A stretch of DNA of 12,105 nucleotides from Candidatus Bathyarchaeota archaeon. Lineage in GTDB: Archaea > Thermoproteota > Bathyarchaeia > Bathyarchaeales > Bathycorpusculaceae. The notes under the pieces were generated by a model, which ran no database searches, was not told the origin of the DNA, and saw only the letters and a list, made by a program, of their open reading frames with translations. This document shows, piece by piece, positions 1 to 5,801 of the stretch; the first letter of the stretch is position 1; each line of letters begins with the position of its first letter. A program made the translations under genes and the position numbers. The stretch lies in assembly GCA_030673805.1 (NCBI GenBank), contig DAOVIH010000035.1, forward strand, positions 1-12,105. The letters are read 5' to 3'.

Positions 1-801
1 CTAGAACGTGAGATAACGATGTGGATGGAATCTATGATAAAGAAAGACTGGGCAAGAATTGCACGGACAGCTAATGCAGAATCTCAAGATGTCTATTCAA
101 TGCTTGGGGAACGTCTAAGCGGCCTTTCCATAAAACAAAGCCAGATAAAAGAAGCTGTAAGAAAGTCGGGACTAAACGCCAGTCGGCCAGTGTCTTGGAG
201 TGATGAAGATCTGACGAAATTTGTAGATGTATTGCGGCAAACTTCAAAACCCATTTTGATTGTAGCGAACAAGATTGATCGACCTTCGGCTCAACCAAAC
301 ATAGAGCGCCTCAAAAAGCTTGACTATATTGTTATTCCTTGCTGTTCAGAAGCTGAACTGGCACTTCGCCGCGCTGCGGAAAGTGGTCTAATAGACTATA
401 GACCAGGAGACTGCAACTTTAAGATTAAAAATCCACAAAAACTCACGAAAAACCAAGTAGACGCCTTAGAAACAATTCGTGAGAAGATCCTCTTTAAGTT
501 TGGCTCAACTGGGGTCCAAGCAGCCGTCAATATGGCTTATTTCAAACTTCTAAACATGATTACCGTTTATCCCGTGGAAGATTTGGAGCACCTATCTAAT
601 CATAACGGTCAGGTGTTGCCTGACGTGTACCTTGTACCTTATGGAACCAACGCACGACAACTTGCCTGCTTGATTCACACTGAACTCGGAGAAAGTTTCC
701 TTTATGCATTAGAGGCTCACCAAAAGAAGCGGATTGGCGAAGACGCGGTCATAAAAGATAGAGACGTAATTTCGATTGTAAGTTCTAAGAGGCGGGCTTG
801 A
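1..801 (+). CDS. YchF/OBG-type GTPase, 3' part (5' end outside window)
   Basis: The reading frame is open from base 1 (codons CTA GAA CGT ...) to TGA at 799-801, so this is the C-terminal two thirds of a protein that begins upstream. Counting from the ATG at 19, the G4 motif NKID (residues 84-87) follows a hydrophobic strand, and the G1-G3 motifs must lie off the window. The segment before it, with the ERLSGL helix and a conserved W-S-D-E-D-L stretch, is typical of the archaeal YchF branch. From about residue 177 to the end is a TGS domain (MITVYPVED ... DRDVISIVS). The family binds ribosomes and hydrolyses ATP or GTP; the archaeal role is poorly defined. NKID is the standard GTP-specific form, unlike the altered motif of bacterial YchF. 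It ends 6 bp from the convergent uppS gene. The family call is firm; the nucleotide preference is inferred. Confidence 0.9.
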   Translation, partial: LEREITMWMESMIKKDWARIARTANAESQDVYSMLGERLSGLSIKQSQIKEAVRKSGLNASRPVSWSDEDLTKFVDVLRQTSKPILIVANKIDRPSAQPNIERLKKLDYIVIPCCSEAELALRRAAESGLIDYRPGDCNFKIKNPQKLTKNQVDALETIREKILFKFGSTGVQAAVNMAYFKLLNMITVYPVEDLEHLSNHNGQVLPDVYLVPYGTNARQLACLIHTELGESFLYALEAHQKKRIGEDAVIKDRDVISIVSSKRRA

Positions 802-807
802 GAAGCT

Positions 808-1590
808 TCACGAACCAAACCTACGTTTCCGGCTCTGAAAAGTTCTTATGGCTCGCAAGAGATCTATGAATCTGAAATCAGGCCAGTAAACATCCAAAAA
901 ACAGAGTTCACTGTAGGCAGACTGCCAGAGGAGAAAACCGCTTAGTCGCTCTTCCCCTGAAGTTCTGACTATCAGATCTGGTTCTTGCTTAGGCATGTGT
1001 GAAGTGTACAAGTGTTTTTCAAAAGTTTTCTCATCAACTTCATCTATACTCAGTTCCCCGTCTTTGACTTTGCGTGCAATAGTCTTAGTAGCATCCAATA
1101 TCTCAGTTCTGCCACCATAAGCAATTGCAAAATTAAGAAACTGCTTACTATGCTTCTCTGTAGCTTTCTCCACTTCGGCTATGAGTTCTTGTAGCTTCTT
1201 GGGAACGAGGTTGACTTGTCCAATAACCTTGACTTTAACTTCATTCTTGTATATTCGCTCATTAGTTAGTAGATCCCGAAACTTTTCTTCGGCAATCTGC
1301 ATTATCTCTCCAATCTCCTTCGGTGAACGTTGAAAATTCTCTGTGGAAAACGCGTAAAGAGTGACGAATTTCACATCGAGCTTATGGCACCAATCGAGCA
1401 AATGCTCAACGGTTTCGGCTCCCTTCTTATGGCCTAACCAAGGATTTAGGTATTTTTGAGAAGCCCATCGCCTGTTTCCATCCAAAATAATGGCAATATG
1501 CTCCAGTTTCTCTCCATTCTTAACTTGTTGCCATAACCAATTCTCGTATAGCTTATATGCACCTATGGCTGAAAGCAGCTTTTTTAGTAT
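808..1590 (-). CDS. uppS: Polyprenyl (undecaprenyl-type) diphosphate synthase, non-canonical start
   Basis: A cis-prenyltransferase that condenses isopentenyl diphosphate units into the long polyprenyl diphosphate used as membrane glycan carrier in archaea. Counting from the codon at 1590-1588: HIAIILDGNRRWA with catalytic Asp37, YAFSTENF (79-86), YGGR (158-161), and the diphosphate-binding RTSGEERLSGF (209-219) followed by the LLWQSAYSEL dimer motif. All family signatures are intact. The first ATG/GTG/TTG in frame is the TTG at 1485-1483, but it falls inside the catalytic motif and cannot be the true start. The conserved-looking frame continues upstream to an in-frame TAA (1617-1615), with no canonical start. 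I place the start at ATA (1590-1588), 8 nt after GAGGG (1603-1599). This gives 260 residues, the usual archaeal length. Function is nearly certain; the start is an inference. Confidence 0.93.
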   Translation of the reverse strand: MLKKLLSAIGAYKLYENWLWQQVKNGEKLEHIAIILDGNRRWASQKYLNPWLGHKKGAETVEHLLDWCHKLDVKFVTLYAFSTENFQRSPKEIGEIMQIAEEKFRDLLTNERIYKNEVKVKVIGQVNLVPKKLQELIAEVEKATEKHSKQFLNFAIAYGGRTEILDATKTIARKVKDGELSIDEVDEKTFEKHLYTSHMPKQEPDLIVRTSGEERLSGFLLWQSAYSELCFLDVYWPDFRFIDLLRAIRTFQSRKRRFGS

Positions 1591-1603
1591 AGCAAGAACC
1601 CTC
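1588..1603 (-). promoter_or_regulatory. uppS Shine-Dalgarno site and near-cognate ATA start
   Basis: On the minus strand GAGGG (1603-1599) is followed by an 8-nt spacer and ATA (1590-1588), in frame with the uppS motifs. The only other nearby candidate, a TTG at 1595-1593, is out of frame and reaches a stop after three codons. A TATA-like stretch (ATTAATAG, about 1637-1644) lies upstream at a plausible distance. Confidence 0.5.
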
Positions 1604-1804
1604 TTTCTTGTGAATTAATGGGTTGTGATCTTTTTCTATTAATCAGTGGTTAAGCTCAACTTGTTTCAATTAAAGGTTGTCCCATATTTGAACAAGTATT
1701 GGGGAATCTTGTTTGTTTCTTTTTTTTGCAAGTTCAATGTTCTTCTGAATAGAGTTCCGTTGAAATCTACAAACTATGTTGCTAAGGAATCTGAGGCTGC
1801 TCTT

Positions 1805-2995
1805 CTATTCTTTATCAAGTTCATCAGTTTTTTCATCCGGTTTTTTGAAGAAACCCCTGGTTGATCTATTAATTATGATTATGACTAATACTGAAGCTAT
1901 TCCAATCAAAATCCCTACAACTATGGAAACAACCAATTGCTCATAGGCCGTTCCGGAACTAATTAAGACTTCAGCTGCTCCGTCCAAAATCCAACGGGAC
2001 CAAGCTACCATGATTACCAAAGCAGCGCTCCTCAGCACTTTAGCGTCTCTTTCAAAGTACAAACGTATGGTTCTTCCGATGAGAATGGTGCATATTCCCA
2101 CGACTATTAGGTCTTGAGCACCTAATATGAAATAACCAACAATTGTTGCCAAATTCCCTAGCAAAACACCCCAATCAGGCGGGAGCGGTACCAAGTTGTT
2201 GCTTACGTTGGTTACTCCGGAGTAGATGCCTACCACGATGGCTAGGATTCCAGCGATAGTAGCGAAATTTTGAATCTGAATCGGAAGTGGGGGCGGGGAA
2301 TATTCTTTCACCCATCGATAAAAGTTTTTGGCTGTTTTGTCTATTCCAAAACCCTTGATTAGCATGATGCCTCCTATGCACACAATTATTGCTATGAGGT
2401 AGTATTGGACCAAGTTGAAGTATGCAAGCACTCCCAAAAGGACAAAGAGTAATCCAGGTATCCCTAGAGCAATACGAGAATAACGAGGGTTTTCAGCTAT
2501 GATTCTAAGGTACCTCGAAAAAAGTGCCGCTGTTTCCTCAATTGATTCACTGTGTTTCACGATTATTCGCCTAACCGAAGAAACATAGACTCTGGATTCC
2601 ACTAGCGGTAATACTGCTTCGTCAGAATAACCGTCCGTAACCAGAATAACTTCGTCCGCGGAGAACGAATCCAATATTGAATTCAATTCGGAAACTAGTT
2701 TTCTGTCTGCACCTACTCCGCCCATTTCGGATCCAGCTATGGTGGCAACTTCAAATGTTTCCTCAGGTTTTTTCTCCTTGCTTAGACCATCGATGAGTCG
2801 AACGGCCTCGAACATCGCATTAGCATCTGGTTCTTCTGGGTCTGCTAAAGCCAAATTCACTGCTGCGTTTAGGTTCTTGGTTCTCCCAAGAAGAGGAGTT
2901 GTAACTTCAGCTTTCTTTCCCAGATCGTTGTCTCTGTCTACACACAGGATTAGAATTCGTTTTTCCTTTTTTCCTTCCTCTTCTTTGTTTTTCAT
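1805..2995 (-). CDS. DUF373 family archaeal membrane protein
   Basis: The 396 residues match the architecture of archaeal DUF373 proteins, whose function is unknown. After a short Lys/Glu-rich N-terminus comes a soluble domain of about 160 residues. It contains CVDRDNDLG (18-26), a glycine-rich GSEMGGVGADRK segment (88-99) and LVTDGYSDE (118-126), Asp-rich loops at strand ends that look like a nucleotide- or metal-binding fold. About seven hydrophobic segments follow, roughly at 176-194, 196-215, 244-262, 277-292, 294-311, 323-345 and 354-376. The C-terminus is charged. The start is ATG (2995-2993). The coiled-coil gene ends 29 bp upstream on the same strand, so the two probably share a transcript. 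The family call rests on the motif order and topology; no biochemical role can be given. Confidence 0.88.
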   Translation of the reverse strand: MKNKEEEGKKEKRILILCVDRDNDLGKKAEVTTPLLGRTKNLNAAVNLALADPEEPDANAMFEAVRLIDGLSKEKKPEETFEVATIAGSEMGGVGADRKLVSELNSILDSFSADEVILVTDGYSDEAVLPLVESRVYVSSVRRIIVKHSESIEETAALFSRYLRIIAENPRYSRIALGIPGLLFVLLGVLAYFNLVQYYLIAIIVCIGGIMLIKGFGIDKTAKNFYRWVKEYSPPPLPIQIQNFATIAGILAIVVGIYSGVTNVSNNLVPLPPDWGVLLGNLATIVGYFILGAQDLIVVGICTILIGRTIRLYFERDAKVLRSAALVIMVAWSRWILDGAAEVLISSGTAYEQLVVSIVVGILIGIASVLVIIIINRSTRGFFKKPDEKTDELDKE

Positions 2996-3024
2996 CTATC
3001 TTATTCCTGTTTGCTCTGAATGAT

Positions 3025-3987
3025 CTAATCTGGCTCTTCTGGTTCTTCTTGGGAAAGAAGTTGGAATTCTTCCCAGTTTACCCTTTTGCCCTGTTTTAGT
3101 TTTTCTCTAGTCTGTAATTCTATTCTTTCTCTAAGATCCTGTTCTCGTTCTTCTTTTTCTTTCAACAACTTTTGGCTGATTTCTTGTTTTATTTTTCTCT
3201 TTTGGGCTTTTAGCTTCTTAATTTCTTCTCGTGTGGGTTTAACTTTTTCCTTTGCTTGAAGAAATTGTTGGTGCAGTCTATCTGCCTCATTCTTAATTTC
3301 TTTCGACTCTTCGATTTTTTTGATCATTTTTTTGTGGGTTTCTTGGTTTGTATTGGCGATTTTAATAAGTTCTAGATGGTAAGTGTCCCCTCCGGTTCTC
3401 AAGTCTGCTGTTTTATTCTTGAGCTTTCTTCTCATTAGCTTTAGATCTCTTAGTTTTCTGTGGATGTTTAATTGAGTTTCAAAATGCCTGACTGAGTCGA
3501 TTAGTTCTCTCTCTTCTTTCACATCTAACGATGTTGTTTGGATTTTCCATTCGATACTTTCAATTATCGTTTCTAGTTGGGTGCAGTTCCTTTTTGGTTT
3601 CTTTTTTTCCAGTTCTGTGATTTTTTTGTTTAATACGTCTATTTCTTCAATTTTCTTGGATGCTTCTTTTTGCATTTCATTGCGTTTCTGTTTCAGCTCT
3701 TTCACTGTTAAGCTTAGTTTGTCCCTTTTCTCTTTAAGTTCTAAGGTTTGAATTCGCAGTTTCTTGTATTCTTCGTTTAGTTTGTCCCTTTCCTTCACAC
3801 ACTTCTTTATTTTGACCTCTTCAACTAGAGTTTGCTCCCCTAACCTTAGGAGTTCAAGTTTTATCCCTTCGAGTATCTTTGTTTTTTGTTGTTGTGTCAA
3901 CGGCGGGCCTCTGTAGTTGGCGACTAAGATTTTCTGTTTCAGTCTAATATTGTATTCTATATTGACGACCTTTGGAGGTTCGTTCAA
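3025..3987 (-). CDS. COG1340-type archaeal coiled-coil protein
   Basis: Apart from the first 30 residues this protein is almost wholly charged helix, a long coiled coil running from about residue 55 to 300. An interruption near 152-180 (the ESIEWKIQTT ... EERELIDSVRHFE stretch) is characteristic of COG1340, an uncharacterised archaeal coiled-coil family. A WEEFQLL motif lies near the C-terminus. Such proteins are likely scaffolds; no enzymatic residues are visible. The start is uncertain. The outermost in-frame start is TTG (3987-3985), with no evident Shine-Dalgarno site. An internal TTG (3900-3898) lies 7 nt after AGAGG and would give 291 residues, close to the family's usual size. It lies 29 bp upstream of the DUF373 gene on the same strand, which suggests a shared process. 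Family call good, start open. Confidence 0.85.
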   Translation of the reverse strand: MNEPPKVVNIEYNIRLKQKILVANYRGPPLTQQQKTKILEGIKLELLRLGEQTLVEEVKIKKCVKERDKLNEEYKKLRIQTLELKEKRDKLSLTVKELKQKRNEMQKEASKKIEEIDVLNKKITELEKKKPKRNCTQLETIIESIEWKIQTTSLDVKEERELIDSVRHFETQLNIHRKLRDLKLMRRKLKNKTADLRTGGDTYHLELIKIANTNQETHKKMIKKIEESKEIKNEADRLHQQFLQAKEKVKPTREEIKKLKAQKRKIKQEISQKLLKEKEEREQDLRERIELQTREKLKQGKRVNWEEFQLLSQEEPEEPD

Positions 3988-4036
3988 TCTTAAATCAGTT
4001 TTAGGGATGAGGGCTTCACGGTTATGCTACCCTTTC

Positions 4037-4093
4037 TAATGTATTAATGTAATTGAAAGCTTTGATAAGGACAGTCTTCCAACAACTTAATAT
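4037..4093. promoter_or_regulatory. Divergent promoter region between coiled-coil gene and RAM genes
   Basis: The gap between the two divergent transcription units holds a tandem pair of 8-mers, TAATGTAT and TAATGTAA (4037-4044 and 4045-4052). It also holds a TATA-like CTTAATAT (about 4086-4093) that would place the plus-strand transcript start near 4114, just before the RAM1 Shine-Dalgarno site. Placement is by eye from archaeal TATA spacing. Confidence 0.35.
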
Positions 4094-4117
4094 GGCTTTG
4101 TTTAGCTTGTATTCTTC

Positions 4118-4124
4118 AGGTGAT
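4118..4124 (+). promoter_or_regulatory. Shine-Dalgarno site that fixes the RAM1 start
   Basis: AGGTGAT is fully complementary to the 16S tail and lies 7 nt before TTG (4132-4134). It rules against the in-frame GTG at 4120, which would sit inside the site itself. Confidence 0.65.
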
Positions 4125-4131
4125 TTGCAGG

Positions 4132-4362
4132 TTGCTATCTGCATGTGTTCTAATAAGGACTGTCCACGGCAGATTTGACGATGTCGTCAACTCAATCCGC
4201 CAACTCAAGAATGTCAAGTGTATCTTTCCTACTCTTGGAAGATACGATGTTGTTGTTGATCTTGAAGCCTCCGATCCCAAGGAATTAGGTGCTTCAGTGC
4301 TGAGAATGGGGAAAATCGCTGGGGTAGTTTTCACTGAGACTCTCATAGAAATACAACATTAA
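4132..4362 (+). CDS. Stand-alone Lrp/AsnC ligand-binding (RAM) domain protein 1
   Basis: The 76 residues form a single alpha-beta RAM domain, the effector-binding half of Lrp/AsnC regulators, with no DNA-binding helix-turn-helix. Seen in order: strand ACVLIRT, helix FDDVVNSIRQL, strand VKCIFPTLGRYDVVVDLEA, helix PKELGASVLRM, and the closing GVVFTETLIEI, typical of these proteins. Stand-alone RAM proteins assemble as dimers to octamers, can bind amino acids, and may tune full-length Lrp proteins by co-assembly. The start is TTG, chosen from the Shine-Dalgarno site; an upstream GTG at 4120 would add four residues. A second RAM gene follows 12 bp later, clearly in the same transcript. The ligand cannot be read from the sequence. 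Confidence 0.85.
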   Translation: MLSACVLIRTVHGRFDDVVNSIRQLKNVKCIFPTLGRYDVVVDLEASDPKELGASVLRMGKIAGVVFTETLIEIQH

Positions 4363-4374
4363 GAAGGATTGATA

Positions 4375-4599
4375 ATGTTAAATGCTTACATATTATTGAA
4401 AGTCGTTCCTACAAAAGCCCGCGTAATTCTAGATTCAACTAGGGGAGTTTCCGGCGTTAGAAAAGCATATTTTACATACGGGCGGTTTGATATTGCGGTC
4501 TTTGTTGAAGTCGAAGACTACAAAGAACTCCGAAAAACAACAACTGAAATAAATGGCATCGAGGGCGTAAGAAGCACAGAAACACTGCCTGAAGCCTAA
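4375..4599 (+). CDS. Stand-alone Lrp/AsnC ligand-binding (RAM) domain protein 2
   Basis: A second RAM-only protein of 74 residues, starting at ATG (4375-4377) six nt after AAGGA. A TTG two codons earlier is possible but overlaps the spacer. Order: LNAYILLKV strand, helix ARVILDSTRGV, strand VRKAYFTYGRFDIAVFVEV, helix YKELRKTTTEI, and GVRSTETLPEA. It aligns with RAM1 along its whole length (GR-D--V--E---KEL---------GV--TETL) but is clearly diverged, so the pair is an old duplication or two distinct paralogues. Co-transcription suggests mixed oligomers. It lacks a DNA-binding domain, so any regulatory role must be indirect. Confidence 0.85.
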   Translation: MLNAYILLKVVPTKARVILDSTRGVSGVRKAYFTYGRFDIAVFVEVEDYKELRKTTTEINGIEGVRSTETLPEA

Positions 4600-4607
4600 T
4601 TAAACCC

Positions 4608-4619
4608 TCTCTTTTTTCT
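4608..4619 (+). terminator. T-tract terminator after the RAM genes
   Basis: A pyrimidine run with T6 at 4612-4617 begins about 10 nt after the RAM2 stop. This is the usual intrinsic termination signal in archaea, which needs no hairpin. Confidence 0.5.
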
Positions 4620-4704
4620 ACAACTCTCCAAATTGATGCAATATTAAGTTTTTCAATTGGTGTTCTTGAATATGGCTGAGAGGAAGTTCCTGTCGAACAC
4701 TAGA

Positions 4705-4741
4705 GAAAAATCTTAAAGCGAGTTACTACTTATAGCGAGTT
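4705..4741 (+). promoter_or_regulatory. Promoter of the zinc-ribbon gene with repeated AGCGAGTT
   Basis: An A-rich BRE-like stretch (about 4705-4710) and a CTTAAA TATA box (4712-4717) predict a transcript start near 4740, followed by the Shine-Dalgarno site GAGGGA (4745-4750) and ATG 8 nt later. The 8-mer AGCGAGTT occurs twice, at 4717-4724 and 4734-4741. The copies start 17 bp apart, one touching the TATA box and one spanning the predicted transcript start. That is a good position for a repressor. Confidence 0.5.
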
Positions 4742-4758
4742 TAAGAGGGATTTCATAA

Positions 4759-5073
4759 ATGGTTTACTGTGTTAAATGCGGAGCCAAGAGTCCAGATGAG
4801 GCGAAAGTCTGTTCTCAGTGTGGTTCATCTTTGTACTCGGTTGGAAAGCAGGTCCCGCACAAACAAGTTGAAAAGGAATGCTTTGGAATTCCTGGAGGCG
4901 GAGTAATAGTAGGCATAGCCTTTGGAGCCATCATTATTCTGTGGGGGTTGATTCTCGCACTCGAAGCCGCCGGAATTATTGAAGGAAATGTCCCAATTTG
5001 GCCCTTCGTGGTAATATTAATCGGTACCCTTATGGTTGTGGGCGCCATCTACGCACTTCGGCGAAGGCAATAA
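4759..5073 (+). CDS. Zinc-ribbon membrane protein
   Basis: 104 residues. The N-terminus is a short zinc ribbon, CVKC (4-7) and CSQC (18-21), with the ribbon turns KCGAKSPDEAKVCSQCGSSL. A polar linker (22-46) follows, then two predicted transmembrane helices, about 48-71 and 79-100, joined by a short loop. The tail RRRQ is positively charged and probably cytoplasmic, which would put the ribbon in the cytoplasm too. Archaea have many such small zinc-ribbon membrane proteins, and their roles are unknown. The start is ATG with GAGGGA 8 nt upstream. The gene has its own promoter and a T-tract end. Its last 44 bp overlap the 3' end of the opposite-strand gene. No specific function can be claimed. 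Confidence 0.85.
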   Translation: MVYCVKCGAKSPDEAKVCSQCGSSLYSVGKQVPHKQVEKECFGIPGGGVIVGIAFGAIIILWGLILALEAAGIIEGNVPIWPFVVILIGTLMVVGAIYALRRRQ

Positions 5074-5782
5074 CTTTTCTTTTTTTGTTTTTGTTACAAG
5101 TCTGCGTGCAATTTTTGCAGGTTCTCCAGTGATCCCACATAGAGAGTAGAACCCTTGTAAGAATTAAAGAAGTTATAACTCCAATAGTGTAAATATCAAT
5201 TGGAAGACTCTTTGTCAATTTGTCCACTCCTACTACTAGCAAGAATCCGCCTACGACAAAGATTAGATTAAGTAGAACCCTTATGAAACCTTTGAATTTA
5301 CACTCTCCTAAGCCTAAAGCAATAGCAATTGCCCCGACCACAACAATTTCGGGAATCTCTGGACCTATATCTACTCCAAGGAAAAAATAGGCGATGCTTC
5401 CTCCGATCGCGATTAATGCACCAAGTGCCAAGCCAAAACATGCAGCACACATTGTTTTATCGCTTATGTGGATTATGTGATCAGAGAACCTTCCGCAATC
5501 GAAGTGATGACCTTTGATTGATACTTGGCTGTCAAATCTGTTCTGGTTATCTGTGGGTTCGCTTTCCGCTCCCTTATGGCCAATTGACCTAGAACATGTT
5601 TCGGGTGAAAAAGCTGTGTATATCCCCACTACGCAGACTGCTAAAAATACTACGCCAACAACCGCTTTTCGCCAAGGGGGTTCGTAAACGACAACAGGGG
5701 GATTGAAGGCAACTAAGAGAACTGTTAACACTCCAAAAATTGAAACAAGGACACTAAAAACTAGAAAACTGCGAAGTGACAA
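5030..5782 (-). CDS. His/Cys-rich integral membrane protein, DUF2085-like motif
   Basis: 250 residues with two N-terminal hydrophobic helices (about 5-25 and 39-57) and a soluble loop. Then comes a cluster of potential metal ligands: GHHFDCGRFSDHIIH (91-105) and CAAC with FGLALG (112-120). Three or four more helices follow, about 121-137, 145-159, 168-187 and 197-214. A final Cys cluster CKNCTQTC (222-229) ends in a basic tail. The order His-Cys loop, CxxC, GLxxG, helix resembles the DUF2085-like membrane proteins, which have no established function; the resemblance is from memory. The start TTG (5782-5780) is the first available and has only a distant AGGTG. It lies 19 bp downstream of the radical SAM gene on the same strand, so is probably co-transcribed. 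The 3' end overlaps the zinc-ribbon gene by 44 bp. Confidence 0.75.
   Translation of the reverse strand: MSLRSFLVFSVLVSIFGVLTVLLVAFNPPVVVYEPPWRKAVVGVVFLAVCVVGIYTAFSPETCSRSIGHKGAESEPTDNQNRFDSQVSIKGHHFDCGRFSDHIIHISDKTMCAACFGLALGALIAIGGSIAYFFLGVDIGPEIPEIVVVGAIAIALGLGECKFKGFIRVLLNLIFVVGGFLLVVGVDKLTKSLPIDIYTIGVITSLILTRVLLSMWDHWRTCKNCTQTCNKNKKRKVIAFAEVRRWRPQP
5075..5094 (+). terminator. T-tract terminator of the zinc-ribbon gene inside the opposing gene
   Basis: Immediately after TAA (5071-5073) comes a run that is nearly all T, broken by C at 5079 and by G at 5087 and 5093. On the other strand the same bases encode the Lys/Asn-rich tail of the membrane protein. Confidence 0.55.
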
Positions 5783-5801
5783 CTTGTTTATTCGTAAACA
5801 C

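Noticed and set aside
1646..1864. 72-residue plus-strand ORF overlapping the end of the DUF373 gene
   Set aside because: Phe/Leu-rich composition expected from reading the opposite strand of a membrane gene in its second half, no ribosome-binding site, and no family resemblance.
4120..4122. GTG as the start of the first RAM gene
   Set aside because: It lies within the AGGTGAT Shine-Dalgarno site; the TTG at 4132 has ideal spacing and gives the normal family N-terminus.
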